In this document: positions 1 through 6,921 of the stretch, in pieces
How the letters are laid out: the number at the start of each line of letters is the position of its first letter
Position numbering within the stretch: position 1 is the stretch's first letter
Assembly: GCA_900552465.1 (NCBI GenBank)
Contig: URZO01000077.1
Location: 1-19,805, forward strand
DNA length: 19,805 nucleotides
Reading direction: 5' to 3'
From: an uncultured Parabacteroides sp.
GTDB taxonomy: Bacteria; Bacteroidota; Bacteroidia; Bacteroidales; Tannerellaceae
Notes under the pieces: generated by a model
What the model was told of the DNA's origin: nothing
Seen by the model: the letters and a program-made list of their open reading frames with translations, nothing else
The model's database searches: none
Program-made: the position numbers and the translations under genes

Positions 1-21
1 ACAGAAAGATAACACACCCCT

Positions 22-43
22 TATCCCCTCTCGAGAGGGGATA
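22..43. repeat. Perfect 22 bp palindrome
   Basis: Arms TATCCCCTCTC and GAGAGGGGATA meet without a loop at a central TCGA, giving a perfect dyad. It lies in a gene-free stretch. It has no T-run on either side, so it is not a classical intrinsic terminator. It could be a protein site or a transcript-end hairpin for a gene left of the window. Its length equals the unit length of the nearby arrays, which may be coincidence. Confidence 0.7.
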
Positions 44-105
44 CAGATACTCCCGGCGCTACAATCACAAACACGAAACACACCGACAAATCATCATTTG
101 TTGTT

Positions 106-113
106 CAAACCTA
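106..113 (-). promoter_or_regulatory. Possible leftward -7 box (TAGGTTTG)
   Basis: The minus strand reads TAGGTTTG, a match to the Bacteroidetes TAnnTTTG -7 box. The nearest upstream TTTG (138-141) is 24 bases away, longer than the usual 19-20. It would serve a gene left of the window. A small inverted repeat (ACAAAT at 86-91, ATTTGT at 96-101) lies just downstream. Otherwise I see nothing in 44-117. Confidence 0.25.
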
Positions 114-117
114 TATA

Positions 118-183
118 AACTAATCCATACATAACGACAAACTAATTCAAAACTAACGAGGAACTAATCCATAAGTCTTCAGG
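118..183. repeat. Phased AACTAAT tandem array (11/22 bp period)
   Basis: AACTAAT-type motifs start at 118, 140, 151 and 162, with a degenerate copy at 129, so every half-unit starts exactly 11 bp after the previous one. The full unit is 22 bp: AACTAAT recurs at 118, 140 and 162, and TAACGA recurs at 132 and 154 in the other half. The first and last copies share the 12-mer AACTAATCCATA. It lies beyond the 3' end of the minus-strand DMT_6 gene. Function unknown. Confidence 0.75.
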
Positions 184-190
184 AAATAAG

Positions 191-289
191 AATAGGGTGT
201 ACACCGTATCACTGATACCATGTACACCCTATTACCGATACCCTGTAGACCGTATTCCAGATACGGTCTACAGGGTATTATTACTTTCT
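191..289. repeat. 23 bp tandem array of alternating dyads, two large hairpins
   Basis: Units start at 198, 221, 244 and 267, each 23 bp. The first three begin TGTA(C/G)ACC and contain GATAC near the end; the fourth is degenerate. Dyad centres fall about every 11.5 bp (GGTGTACACC near 200.5, GTATCACTGATAC at 212, and so on). The array also folds into two big hairpins. The first spans 191-233 with 13 bp outer and 6 bp inner stems. The second has 18 bp perfect arms, 238-255 and 261-278, and a 5-base loop. No reading frame or promoter fits here. It could be an RNA hairpin region or a binding array. Confidence 0.8.
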
Positions 290-300
290 CCTTTGATACG

Positions 301-352
301 AATTAGTTTATAAGGAGATATGAATTAGTTTACAGGGAGATACGCATTAGTT
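301..352. repeat. 22 bp tandem array of AATTAGTTT units
   Basis: Two full 22 bp units (301-322 and 323-344) share AATTAGTTTA and GGAGATA, and a third, partial copy has ATTAGTT at 346-352. ATTAGTT recurs at 302, 324 and 346, exactly 22 bp apart. The core is the reverse complement of the AACTAAT core in the array at 118-183. The two arrays therefore form a large inverted arrangement around the 23 bp array. The last copy ends 10 bp before the stop codon of the DMT_6 gene. Confidence 0.7.
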
Positions 353-361
353 CTTCCCCGC

Positions 362-733
362 TTACTTTTTAAACACCAGGTAGACAGCCGCCACCAGGAA
401 CAGGAATGCCAACGCATGGTTCCACTTGAACGATTCGCCTTTGAAGGCAATCGTGCTGAATCCGACAAAGACAACCAGCGTAATCACCTCCTGGATCACT
501 TTCAATTGGATCAGGTTAAACGGGCCACCGTTATCACGGAATCCCATCCGGTTTGCCGGAACCTGGAAACAATACTCGAAGAAAGCCAGAAACCAGCTAA
601 ACAATATAACGCCGATCAACGGCAGATGCTCGAACCAACTGAACTGCTGTTTCATCTTCAGATGCCCGTACCAGGCACACGTCATAAAGACATTGGACAC
701 GACCAATAACAGAATAGTATAAAATCCCTGCAT
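362..733 (-). CDS. DMT_6 (DUF486) family small membrane protein
   Basis: This 123-residue hydrophobic protein has four predicted membrane segments (about residues 4-22, 38-56, 76-97 and 104-121). The middle stretch FEYCFQVPANRMGF followed by a GPFNLIQLKVIQE segment is typical of the DUF486/DMT_6 family, distant relatives of drug/metabolite transporters. No substrate is known for this family, so transport is only inferred from fold. The ATG is 3 bases after the stop of the upstream TtcA-like gene, so the two are almost certainly co-transcribed. Length is normal for the family. Immediately past its 3' end lies the phased repeat cluster, which may be part of the transcript end. Confidence 0.85.
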   Translation of the reverse strand: MQGFYTILLLVVSNVFMTCAWYGHLKMKQQFSWFEHLPLIGVILFSWFLAFFEYCFQVPANRMGFRDNGGPFNLIQLKVIQEVITLVVFVGFSTIAFKGESFKWNHALAFLFLVAAVYLVFKK

Positions 734-736
734 AAT

Positions 737-1483
737 TTATTTTAGTTTGTGAGGCAGATAATCCTCCTGAATATTCGACATACTGCTCCAAAGGCTGTAG
801 CGCGCCTCCGGGTTAATCGCTTCCAGCCGCGACAAAACCTCCTTCATATCCGAACGGCTGGAACCGGATTCGTATGGGCAATTCTTGATCTGCTTCCTGT
901 AACCACGCCACGCCGCAATGCGGATCAGCTCCTTCTCCTCCACCAGGCACATCGGGCGGATAATCTCCATCTCGAACTTATCCATCTTCAGACGCGGAGG
1001 CATCGTCCCGATCGCCCCCTGATGGATCATATTCATCAGAAGCGTTTCGAGAATATCGTCCTGGTGATGCCCTAATGCAATCTTGTTGCAGTCGTGCTGC
1101 CGGGCAATGTCGAACAAGGCTTTGCGCCGTGTCCAGGAACAAAGGAAACAGGGAGATTTGCGGGTGTCGGTCGAGGCGTCGAAACTCGTCTCGTGCACGA
1201 AAAAGGGAAGCCCGTGCTCCTCGGCGCATCCCTTCAGGTAGTCGAGATCCGAACGGTACGGGATGTTCGACATGACAATATGCGTCACGACCACTTCGAA
1301 CCGGGGCCGGAAGATTTTGGAACGCCGTCCCAGCAGGTCTACCAGCGCCAACGAATCCTTGCCGCCCGACAATCCGATCAGGATACGGTCGCCATCCGCA
1401 ATCAGGCCATATTCGAATATTGCCTTCTTAACCTTCTCTTCTACTTTTCGAAACAGGAGTTCTTCTTCCGTCAGCTTTGCCAT
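737..1483 (-). CDS. TtcA-like PP-loop tRNA thiolation protein
   Basis: A 248-residue ATP pyrophosphatase of the TtcA/TilS PP-loop group. TtcA thiolates cytidine 32 in certain tRNAs, using ATP to activate the base and an iron-sulfur cluster to deliver sulfur. Visible motifs are the PP-loop SGGKDS (39-44), CxxC as CFLC (112-115), GHHQDD (138-143) and a further Cys at 202. These three Cys fit the cluster ligands of the TtcA group. The exact target base is unproven, because Bacteroidales TtcA-like proteins are a separate branch. I chose ATG at 1483, preceded by AAAAAAGAGT. An in-frame ATG at 1513 overlaps the -7 box and would not be transcribed. The DMT_6 gene follows 3 bases later. Confidence 0.85.
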   Translation of the reverse strand: MAKLTEEELLFRKVEEKVKKAIFEYGLIADGDRILIGLSGGKDSLALVDLLGRRSKIFRPRFEVVVTHIVMSNIPYRSDLDYLKGCAEEHGLPFFVHETSFDASTDTRKSPCFLCSWTRRKALFDIARQHDCNKIALGHHQDDILETLLMNMIHQGAIGTMPPRLKMDKFEMEIIRPMCLVEEKELIRIAAWRGYRKQIKNCPYESGSSRSDMKEVLSRLEAINPEARYSLWSSMSNIQEDYLPHKLK

Positions 1484-1502
1484 ACTCTTTTTTAATCGGG
1501 CA

Positions 1503-1510
1503 CAAAAATA
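1503..1510 (-). promoter_or_regulatory. Promoter -7 box for the TtcA-like gene
   Basis: The minus strand reads TATTTTTG, matching TAnnTTTG. Transcription would start around 1497, about 14 bases before the chosen ATG at 1483. No good -33 TTG was found at the normal distance. Confidence 0.55.
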
Positions 1511-1527
1511 CATATTTATCCCGCGAA

Positions 1528-1560
1528 TTGCATCCTCTACTAAAAATATTATTATCTTTG
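1528..1560 (+). promoter_or_regulatory. Promoter of the TPR/NfeD/FloA operon
   Basis: The -7 box TATCTTTG is at 1553-1560. A possible -33 TTG is at 1528-1530, with a 22-base spacer, slightly long for the Bacteroidetes consensus. It is back to back with the minus-strand promoter of the TtcA-like gene, so the 111-base gap at 1484-1594 drives both directions. Confidence 0.6.
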
Positions 1561-1594
1561 AAACGGTATAATTATATCATACAATTAAGGTACT

Positions 1595-3034
1595 ATGAAT
1601 TGGTTATCACATAAACTGTTTTATACAATAGGAATTACGTTACTCTGCGGCGGGCTGCATGCGCAAAGTCTGGCCGAAGCAAAGAAATTATATAATGAAG
1701 GGAAATATGCAGAAGCCAAGCCGGCTTTTGAAAAGCTGGTCAAGCAGGCTCCCAGTAACTCATCTTATAATCATTGGTACGGTGTCTGCTGTTACGAGAC
1801 CGGAGATTTAGCGGGTGCCGAAAAACACTTGCAAGTAGCTGTCAAGCGCAAAGTGCAGGAGGCCTATAACTATATGTCCAAGATTTATTACGAGACATAC
1901 CGTTTCGACCAGGCAGCCGAAATGCTGGAGGACTACATCGACCTGCTGGCAAAAAAGAAACAGGACCCGCAAGCGTTCGAGGCAAGGCTCGACCTGGCAA
2001 ACAATGCCCAGCGCATGATGGAGAAAGTGGAAGACGTGCAGATCATCGACAGCCTGGTTGTCGACAAAGATGATTTCCTCTCCGCCTATATACTGAGTGA
2101 AGAAAGCGGGACGCTCGAAACCTATAAAGATTTCTTCCAGACAAACGAGCCTGTGGGCTCGACGGTCTATAAGAACCAGAAAGGCGACAAGATATACTAC
2201 GCCCATCCGACAGACGGCGACCGCTACTGCCTCTTCACCCAATCCATGCTGATGGATGAATGGGGAGACGAAAAACAGTTACCGATGAATATCAACAGTA
2301 ACGATGACGACAACTATCCGTTTGTCCTTCCCGACGGCGCCACGATCTATTACGCCTCCAAAGGGAACGGCTCGATAGGCGGTTACGACCTGTTTGTCAC
2401 CCGCTATAACATCAACTCCGATACGTATCTGGCCCCGGAGCAGTTGGGCATGCCGTTCAACTCGCCTTACAACGACTATATGATGGTGTTCGACGAGGTG
2501 AAGGGATTGGGCTGGTTCGTTTCCGACCGCTTCCAACCGGAAGGCAAGGCCTGCGTCTACCTCTTCATTCCGAACCCCGATCACAAACGGGTGGAAAGTG
2601 AAGACATCGATGTGAAACGGGCCCGTGCCGCGATCACCTCTATCCAGGATTCCTGGAAGGAAGGTTCCGACTATGCCGAGCTGATCCGCCTTTCCCATAC
2701 GGAGATTCCTTACGGGGAAGAAAAGATAGAAAAGGATTTCGAGTTTATCATCGGCAATGACATTGTCTACTATAAGTTGGACGATATCAAAAGCCCGGAA
2801 GCAAAAGGATATTACGAAAAGGTGGTCGCCCTCAATAAGCAGATCAAAGAGCTGAACGGAAAGCTGGACGGCCTGCGCGCATCATACGCCCAAGGGAATA
2901 AGGCCCGCAAAGACCAGTTGAAGCCGACCATCCTCGAAGCGGAAGAGCAACTGAATTCGCTCATGGATCAACCCGGCGAACTGGAGAAGAAGGCTCGTAA
3001 TGCAGAAATCAAATATTTGACAAACAAACGATAA
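1595..3034 (+). CDS. Exported TPR and PD40-repeat protein
   Basis: 479 residues, first gene of a rightward operon-like run. Residues 1-23 form a signal peptide ending LHA before QS, with no lipobox Cys. Residues 26-120 hold TPR-like helices (for example LYNEGKYAEAKPAFEKL). Residues 227-302 hold two PD40/WD40-like strand sets (YPFVLPDGATIYYASKG; GWFVSDR). The C-terminal part, from about 400, is charged and probably coiled coil. TPR plus PD40 proteins in Bacteroidetes are often periplasmic or envelope scaffold parts, and those with an OmpA domain bind peptidoglycan. No OmpA domain is present here. The exact job is unknown. NfeD follows 10 bases downstream, suggesting a membrane or envelope context. 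Confidence 0.8.
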   Translation: MNWLSHKLFYTIGITLLCGGLHAQSLAEAKKLYNEGKYAEAKPAFEKLVKQAPSNSSYNHWYGVCCYETGDLAGAEKHLQVAVKRKVQEAYNYMSKIYYETYRFDQAAEMLEDYIDLLAKKKQDPQAFEARLDLANNAQRMMEKVEDVQIIDSLVVDKDDFLSAYILSEESGTLETYKDFFQTNEPVGSTVYKNQKGDKIYYAHPTDGDRYCLFTQSMLMDEWGDEKQLPMNINSNDDDNYPFVLPDGATIYYASKGNGSIGGYDLFVTRYNINSDTYLAPEQLGMPFNSPYNDYMMVFDEVKGLGWFVSDRFQPEGKACVYLFIPNPDHKRVESEDIDVKRARAAITSIQDSWKEGSDYAELIRLSHTEIPYGEEKIEKDFEFIIGNDIVYYKLDDIKSPEAKGYYEKVVALNKQIKELNGKLDGLRASYAQGNKARKDQLKPTILEAEEQLNSLMDQPGELEKKARNAEIKYLTNKR

Positions 3035-3044
3035 TACGACTCTT

Positions 3045-3521
3045 ATGTTATTCGAAACGCTTATCATCGCTTTCCTTATGGTTGTGGCCATCGTGCTCGT
3101 CCTGCTGGAAATATTCATGTTGCCGGGAATCACGGTGGCAGGTGTAGGAGGCTTCCTCTTTGCAGCCGGAGGACTGATCTATGCCTACTCGGTAAGCGTA
3201 TGGATGGGAAACATAACGTTAGGCGTTTCGCTTTTGGTGTTTATCGCTTCATTTGCGTGGCTGCTGCGCTCCAAATCGTTCAACCGGGTGGCTCTGAAAA
3301 CGGATGTAGACTCGAAGTTAGTGTCCAGTCGGGATTTAGGAATCGTGCCGGGTGACGAAGGGATAACGCTTTCCCGCCTCGCTCCTATCGGCAAAGCCCG
3401 TATCAAAGGGATCACGGTGGAGGCCAAGTCGATGGACGAACTGATCGACGAAGGCACACCGGTCGAGGTGATGCGCGTAGACGGTTACAACGTTCTGGTA
3501 AAAAGGAAAAATAATTCATAA
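3045..3521 (+). CDS. NfeD-like membrane protein
   Basis: 158 residues with three membrane segments (about 4-22, 26-47 and 53-73) followed by a soluble domain from about 95 to 156 of the NfeD OB-fold type (GDEGITLSRLAPIGKARIKG; GTPVEVMRVDGYNVLVKR). NfeD proteins partner with flotillin or stomatin-like SPFH proteins in membrane microdomains. This short form lacks the N-terminal ClpP-like protease domain of long NfeD proteins. The gene sits 24 bases before floA, the classic pairing, which supports the call. Some B. subtilis relatives are encoded beside the same flotillin. Confidence 0.9.
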   Translation: MLFETLIIAFLMVVAIVLVLLEIFMLPGITVAGVGGFLFAAGGLIYAYSVSVWMGNITLGVSLLVFIASFAWLLRSKSFNRVALKTDVDSKLVSSRDLGIVPGDEGITLSRLAPIGKARIKGITVEAKSMDELIDEGTPVEVMRVDGYNVLVKRKNNS

Positions 3522-3545
3522 TTCATAACTCATAATTCTATTCAC

Positions 3546-4538
3546 ATGGAAATGACCTTTGTTCCGATAGCCCTACTGGGCGCAGCGATACTGCTGTTGG
3601 TTATATTCTTTTATTATGTGCCGTTCCTGCTGTGGATCTCGGCAAAAGTTTCGGGTGTCAACATTTCGCTGATACAACTCTTCCTGATGCGTATCCGTAA
3701 TGTACCGCCTTACATCATCACCCGTGCCATGATCGAAGCCCACAAAGCCGGTCTGAAAACATTGACCCGTGATGAGTTAGAAGCGCACTACCTGGCTGGC
3801 GGACACGTGGAAAAGGTTGTCCATGCCCTGGTTTCGGCCTCCAAAGCAAACATAGACCTGCCTTTCCAGATGGCTACCGCTATCGACCTGGCCGGACGTG
3901 ACGTATTCGAAGCCGTGCAGATGTCTGTAAACCCGAAAGTGATCGACACGCCTCCTGTGACTGCCGTTGCCAAAGACGGTATCCAGTTGATCGCCAAAGC
4001 GCGTGTAACGGTTCGTGCCAATATCAAGCAGTTAGTCGGTGGTGCAGGCGAAGAGACAATCCTGGCCCGTGTAGGCGAAGGTATCGTTTCGTCCATCGGT
4101 TCGTCCGAAAGCCACAAGACGGTATTGGAGAATCCGGATTCCATCTCCAAGCTGGTACTCCGCAAAGGGTTGGATGCCGGGACTGCTTTCGAAATCCTCT
4201 CCATCGACATCGCCGATATAGATATAGGTAAGAACATCGGCGCCTTCCTTCAGATGGACCAGGCACAGGCCGACAAGAACATTGCCCAGGCAAAAGCCGA
4301 AGAACGTCGTGCGATGGCCGTTGCACTCGAACAGGAAATGAAAGCCAAAGCGCAGGAAGCCCGCGCCAAAGTGATCGAAGCCGAAGCACAGGTTCCGCAA
4401 GCTATGGCAGATGCATTCCGTTCCGGCAACTTAGGCGTCATGGACTACTATAAAATGAAGAATATCGAGGCTGACACCAGCATGCGCGAAGCAATCGCCA
4501 AGCCGGCAAGCACGCCTTCCAAACCGTTAAAGGACTAA
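3546..4538 (+). CDS. floA: Flotillin-like protein FloA
   Basis: 330 residues, matching the normal FloA length. One N-terminal membrane hairpin or anchor (about 5-31) is followed by an SPFH-type domain, including AKDGIQLIAKARVTVRAN, and an Ala/Glu-rich helical tail (about 240-300) with heptads such as QAKAEERRAMAVALEQEM. FloA scaffolds functional membrane microdomains, affecting protein secretion, signalling and fluidity. NfeD lies directly upstream, as expected. A second in-frame ATG two codons later is possible. The AT-rich 24-base spacer before it contains repeats of ATAATTCATAA. Confidence 0.95.
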   Translation: MEMTFVPIALLGAAILLLVIFFYYVPFLLWISAKVSGVNISLIQLFLMRIRNVPPYIITRAMIEAHKAGLKTLTRDELEAHYLAGGHVEKVVHALVSASKANIDLPFQMATAIDLAGRDVFEAVQMSVNPKVIDTPPVTAVAKDGIQLIAKARVTVRANIKQLVGGAGEETILARVGEGIVSSIGSSESHKTVLENPDSISKLVLRKGLDAGTAFEILSIDIADIDIGKNIGAFLQMDQAQADKNIAQAKAEERRAMAVALEQEMKAKAQEARAKVIEAEAQVPQAMADAFRSGNLGVMDYYKMKNIEADTSMREAIAKPASTPSKPLKD

Positions 4539-4545
4539 CAAAGTT

Positions 4546-5409
4546 ATGATTGCACCTTCTGAACTCATCATCAATCCCGATGGCAGTTGCTTTCACCTGC
4601 ATCTGAGACCGGAACAGTTGGCCGACAAGATTATTATGGTCGGCGATCTTGATCGTGTGAATACGGTTGCGGCTTACTTCGATACGAAAGAGTGCGAAGT
4701 GTCGAGCCGCGAGTTCCATACGATCACCGGAACATATAAAGGGAAGCGTATCACAACGCTTTCCCACGGCATCGGGACTGATAATATCGACATCGTCCTG
4801 AACGAATTGGACGCATTGGCAAACATCGACTTTGCCACGCGTACCATCAAACCGGACTTCAGGCAACTGACAATGGTACGTGTCGGTACTTCAGGAGGAT
4901 TGCAACCATTCGTTCCCGTCGGCACATACGTGGCAGCCGAAAAATCGATCGGCTTCGACGGGGTGTTGTATTTCTATGCCGACTCTGCCAAAGTACGCGA
5001 CAGAGCGTTCGAAGCGGAACTCCTTAAACAGTTAGAGTGGAAACTAAGCGGCATCCAGCCGTATGTCGTTTCGGCCGATCCTTCGCTGGTCGAACAGATC
5101 ACGCAGGACGACATTATCCGGGGTGTAACGATTGCCGCCAACGGTTTCTACGGTCCGCAAGGCCGCCAACTTCGTCTGCCGCTTGCCGATCCTGAACTGA
5201 ACCGGAAAATCGAAGCATTCAACTATAACGGCAGGCAGATCACGAACTTCGAAATGGAAAGTTCATCGCTTGCGGGACTGTCCGCCTTGATGGGACACCG
5301 GGCAATGACCGTCTGCTGCATCATTGCCGGACGGATTGCCAAAGATATGAACACCGAATACAAAGGTTCCATGACCGGCCTGATCGAAACAGTATTAGAC
5401 CGGATCTGA
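4546..5409 (+). CDS. Nucleoside phosphorylase (uridine phosphorylase-like)
   Basis: 287 residues of the PNP/UDP phosphorylase family, which cleaves nucleosides with phosphate to give base and (deoxy)ribose-1-phosphate in the cytoplasm. Phosphate-site GDLDRV is at 33-38, GTSGGLQ at 114-120, and the ribose/base motif NFEMES at 234-239 (the family FEME signature). The FEME motif fits uridine phosphorylase-like members, but base specificity cannot be read from sequence alone. It starts 7 bases after floA, so it is probably in the same transcript, and it is followed by rpiA. Its product could enter the pentose phosphate pathway through a phosphopentomutase, which is not in this window. Confidence 0.88.
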   Translation: MIAPSELIINPDGSCFHLHLRPEQLADKIIMVGDLDRVNTVAAYFDTKECEVSSREFHTITGTYKGKRITTLSHGIGTDNIDIVLNELDALANIDFATRTIKPDFRQLTMVRVGTSGGLQPFVPVGTYVAAEKSIGFDGVLYFYADSAKVRDRAFEAELLKQLEWKLSGIQPYVVSADPSLVEQITQDDIIRGVTIAANGFYGPQGRQLRLPLADPELNRKIEAFNYNGRQITNFEMESSSLAGLSALMGHRAMTVCCIIAGRIAKDMNTEYKGSMTGLIETVLDRI

Positions 5410-5435
5410 GAACCGAATCTTCCCGCCGGTTGTTG

Positions 5436-5451
5436 ACATTATATATAATGT
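5436..5451. promoter_or_regulatory. 16 bp perfect AT palindrome before rpiA
   Basis: ACATTATATATAATGT is a perfect dyad in the 51-base gap between the phosphorylase and rpiA, ending 9 bases before the rpiA ATG. It could be an operator, or a weak hairpin affecting rpiA translation. There is no TAnnTTTG box here, so no separate rpiA promoter is obvious. Confidence 0.4.
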
Positions 5452-5460
5452 ATATGGATC

Positions 5461-6156
5461 ATGGAATGGGGAAAGACTATATTATCATCTTTGGAGTGGG
5501 GTAAGTCCATTTCCAACAGAGAAGAGAAAGAGAGAGTGGCGAAGGTCATTTCCTCTATGGTGAATGACGGGGATATTATCGGTGCAGGCTCCGGCTCGAC
5601 CGCTTACCTGGCATTAACAAAGATTGCTGAAAGAGTCAAAAACGAACAGCTGCGCATCCGAGCTATCCCGACCTCACAGGAGATCCGCATGACTTGCGCC
5701 CGCTTAGGGATTCCCGTCGCCAGCCTGTGGGAACATAAACCGGATTGGACATTCGACGGCGCTGACGAAATAGATACGGAGCACAACATGATAAAAGGGC
5801 GCGGCGGAGCGATGTTTAAAGAGAAGTTATTGATCAGTTCCAGCCCCCGGACCTATATTATCGCCGATCCTTCCAAGATGGTCACGAAGTTAGGCACCCG
5901 CTTTCCGGTTCCCATAGAGATATTTCCCGAAGCACTTACTTACGTGGAAGAAGTACTCCGGGCTTATAATCCAAAAGAGATCAAATTAAGAATGGCAGAG
6001 GGGAAAGATGGTCCCGTAATCACGGAGAACGGAAACCTGGTTCTCGATGCCTGGTTCGACAACATTCCCGATAATTTAGAGAGATCGATCAAATCGATTA
6101 CCGGAGTTATCGAAAGCGGACTGTTCATGCACTACAACGTGCAGATCATCTCATAA
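5461..6156 (+). CDS. rpiA: Ribose-5-phosphate isomerase A
   Basis: 231 residues. RpiA interconverts ribose-5-phosphate and ribulose-5-phosphate in the pentose phosphate pathway. The phosphate loop GAGSGST is at 41-47, catalytic DGADE at 99-103, and the K112-E121 segment (KGRGGAMFKEK) carries the catalytic Lys and Glu. The usual KGGGGA has an Arg here, a mild change. The N-terminus is odd: EWGK occurs at 2-5 and again at 12-15, so the true start might be debated, but residues 1-20 precede the normal fold and the length is near normal. Its last 11 bases overlap the 3' end of the minus-strand nitroreductase gene. Confidence 0.95.
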   Translation: MEWGKTILSSLEWGKSISNREEKERVAKVISSMVNDGDIIGAGSGSTAYLALTKIAERVKNEQLRIRAIPTSQEIRMTCARLGIPVASLWEHKPDWTFDGADEIDTEHNMIKGRGGAMFKEKLLISSSPRTYIIADPSKMVTKLGTRFPVPIEIFPEALTYVEEVLRAYNPKEIKLRMAEGKDGPVITENGNLVLDAWFDNIPDNLERSIKSITGVIESGLFMHYNVQIIS

Positions 6157-6889
6157 AGCCCTGGTCTTTCAAGACCTTCAACAAGACATCCGAGAAATAT
6201 TCATTGTTGGCCTTCGTATAGCGCACATCCGTAAATACCTGGGCCAATGTTTCTTTCTCATTCTCCCGTACGAATTGTTTGTTAACCTCCAGCTCTTCTT
6301 TGTCGTGGTACAACGCATCGATAGAGGCAGGCGTATAATCCGTATAAGTTTCCTGATGGATAACAGCTTCGAGCGGCAGGCGTTCTACCTGTTCAGGCAT
6401 TCCATCCGGATAACCGACCGTCACTGTTACGATAGGCACAACCAGACGGGGAAGCGAGAGGGCTTCAATAATCTTATCCGCATTATAGGCAGTCGTTCCC
6501 AAGTAACAGATTCCCAACCCTTTTTCTTCCGCAGCCGTGCAGAAACACTGTGCAAACAGCATCGCATCGATTGTAGAAGCGATAAAAGTCTGAAAGTTGT
6601 CGAAACCGGCCACAGCCTTACGTTGCTCCGCCCACTTGACAAAGCGGTTGGCATCGGCACAGAAAGTCAGCACAACCGGAGCCGTCGTAATCATCGGCTG
6701 ATTGAAATGGGCGGGAGACAGCTTTTCCTTATTCGCCTTATCGCGGGTAATGACGACGCTATATAACTGCATATTTCCCGTATTAGAGGCACGGGCCGCA
6801 ATCTCTAACAATTCATTCAGCAATGTATCCGGGATGTCCTGAGTCGTATATTTACGGATCGTCCGTCTGTTTTTCATACTTTCCAGCAT
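6146..6889 (-). CDS. Nitroreductase family flavoprotein (NfsA/FRP-like)
   Basis: 247 residues. The opening MKNRRTIRKY and the following helix are the FMN-binding start of nitroreductases, and RxxxRKY is characteristic. The long C-terminal part after residue 170 (PERL-like region and helices) fits the NfsA/FRP group, which uses NAD(P)H to reduce nitro compounds, quinones or flavin. The true substrate is not known. ATG at 6889 was chosen; an in-frame ATG at 6877 is also possible. It is 32 bases downstream of the AAA_14 ATPase gene on the same strand and may share its transcript. Its 3' end overlaps rpiA by 11 bases. The gap before it holds two copies of TTAGTTTAT in tandem (6893-6910). Confidence 0.85.
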   Translation of the reverse strand: MLESMKNRRTIRKYTTQDIPDTLLNELLEIAARASNTGNMQLYSVVITRDKANKEKLSPAHFNQPMITTAPVVLTFCADANRFVKWAEQRKAVAGFDNFQTFIASTIDAMLFAQCFCTAAEEKGLGICYLGTTAYNADKIIEALSLPRLVVPIVTVTVGYPDGMPEQVERLPLEAVIHQETYTDYTPASIDALYHDKEELEVNKQFVRENEKETLAQVFTDVRYTKANNEYFSDVLLKVLKDQGFMR

Positions 6890-6921
6890 AACTTAGTTTA
6901 TTTAGTTTATGACATAATCTA

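Noticed and set aside
118..352. CRISPR array at the window start
   Set aside because: Units are only 22-23 bp and contiguous, with no spacers of uniform unique sequence, and no cas gene is nearby.
5434..5450. E. coli-like TTGACA and TATAAT before rpiA
   Set aside because: The boxes are far too close together, and this genome uses TAnnTTTG boxes. The AT palindrome explains the TATAAT.
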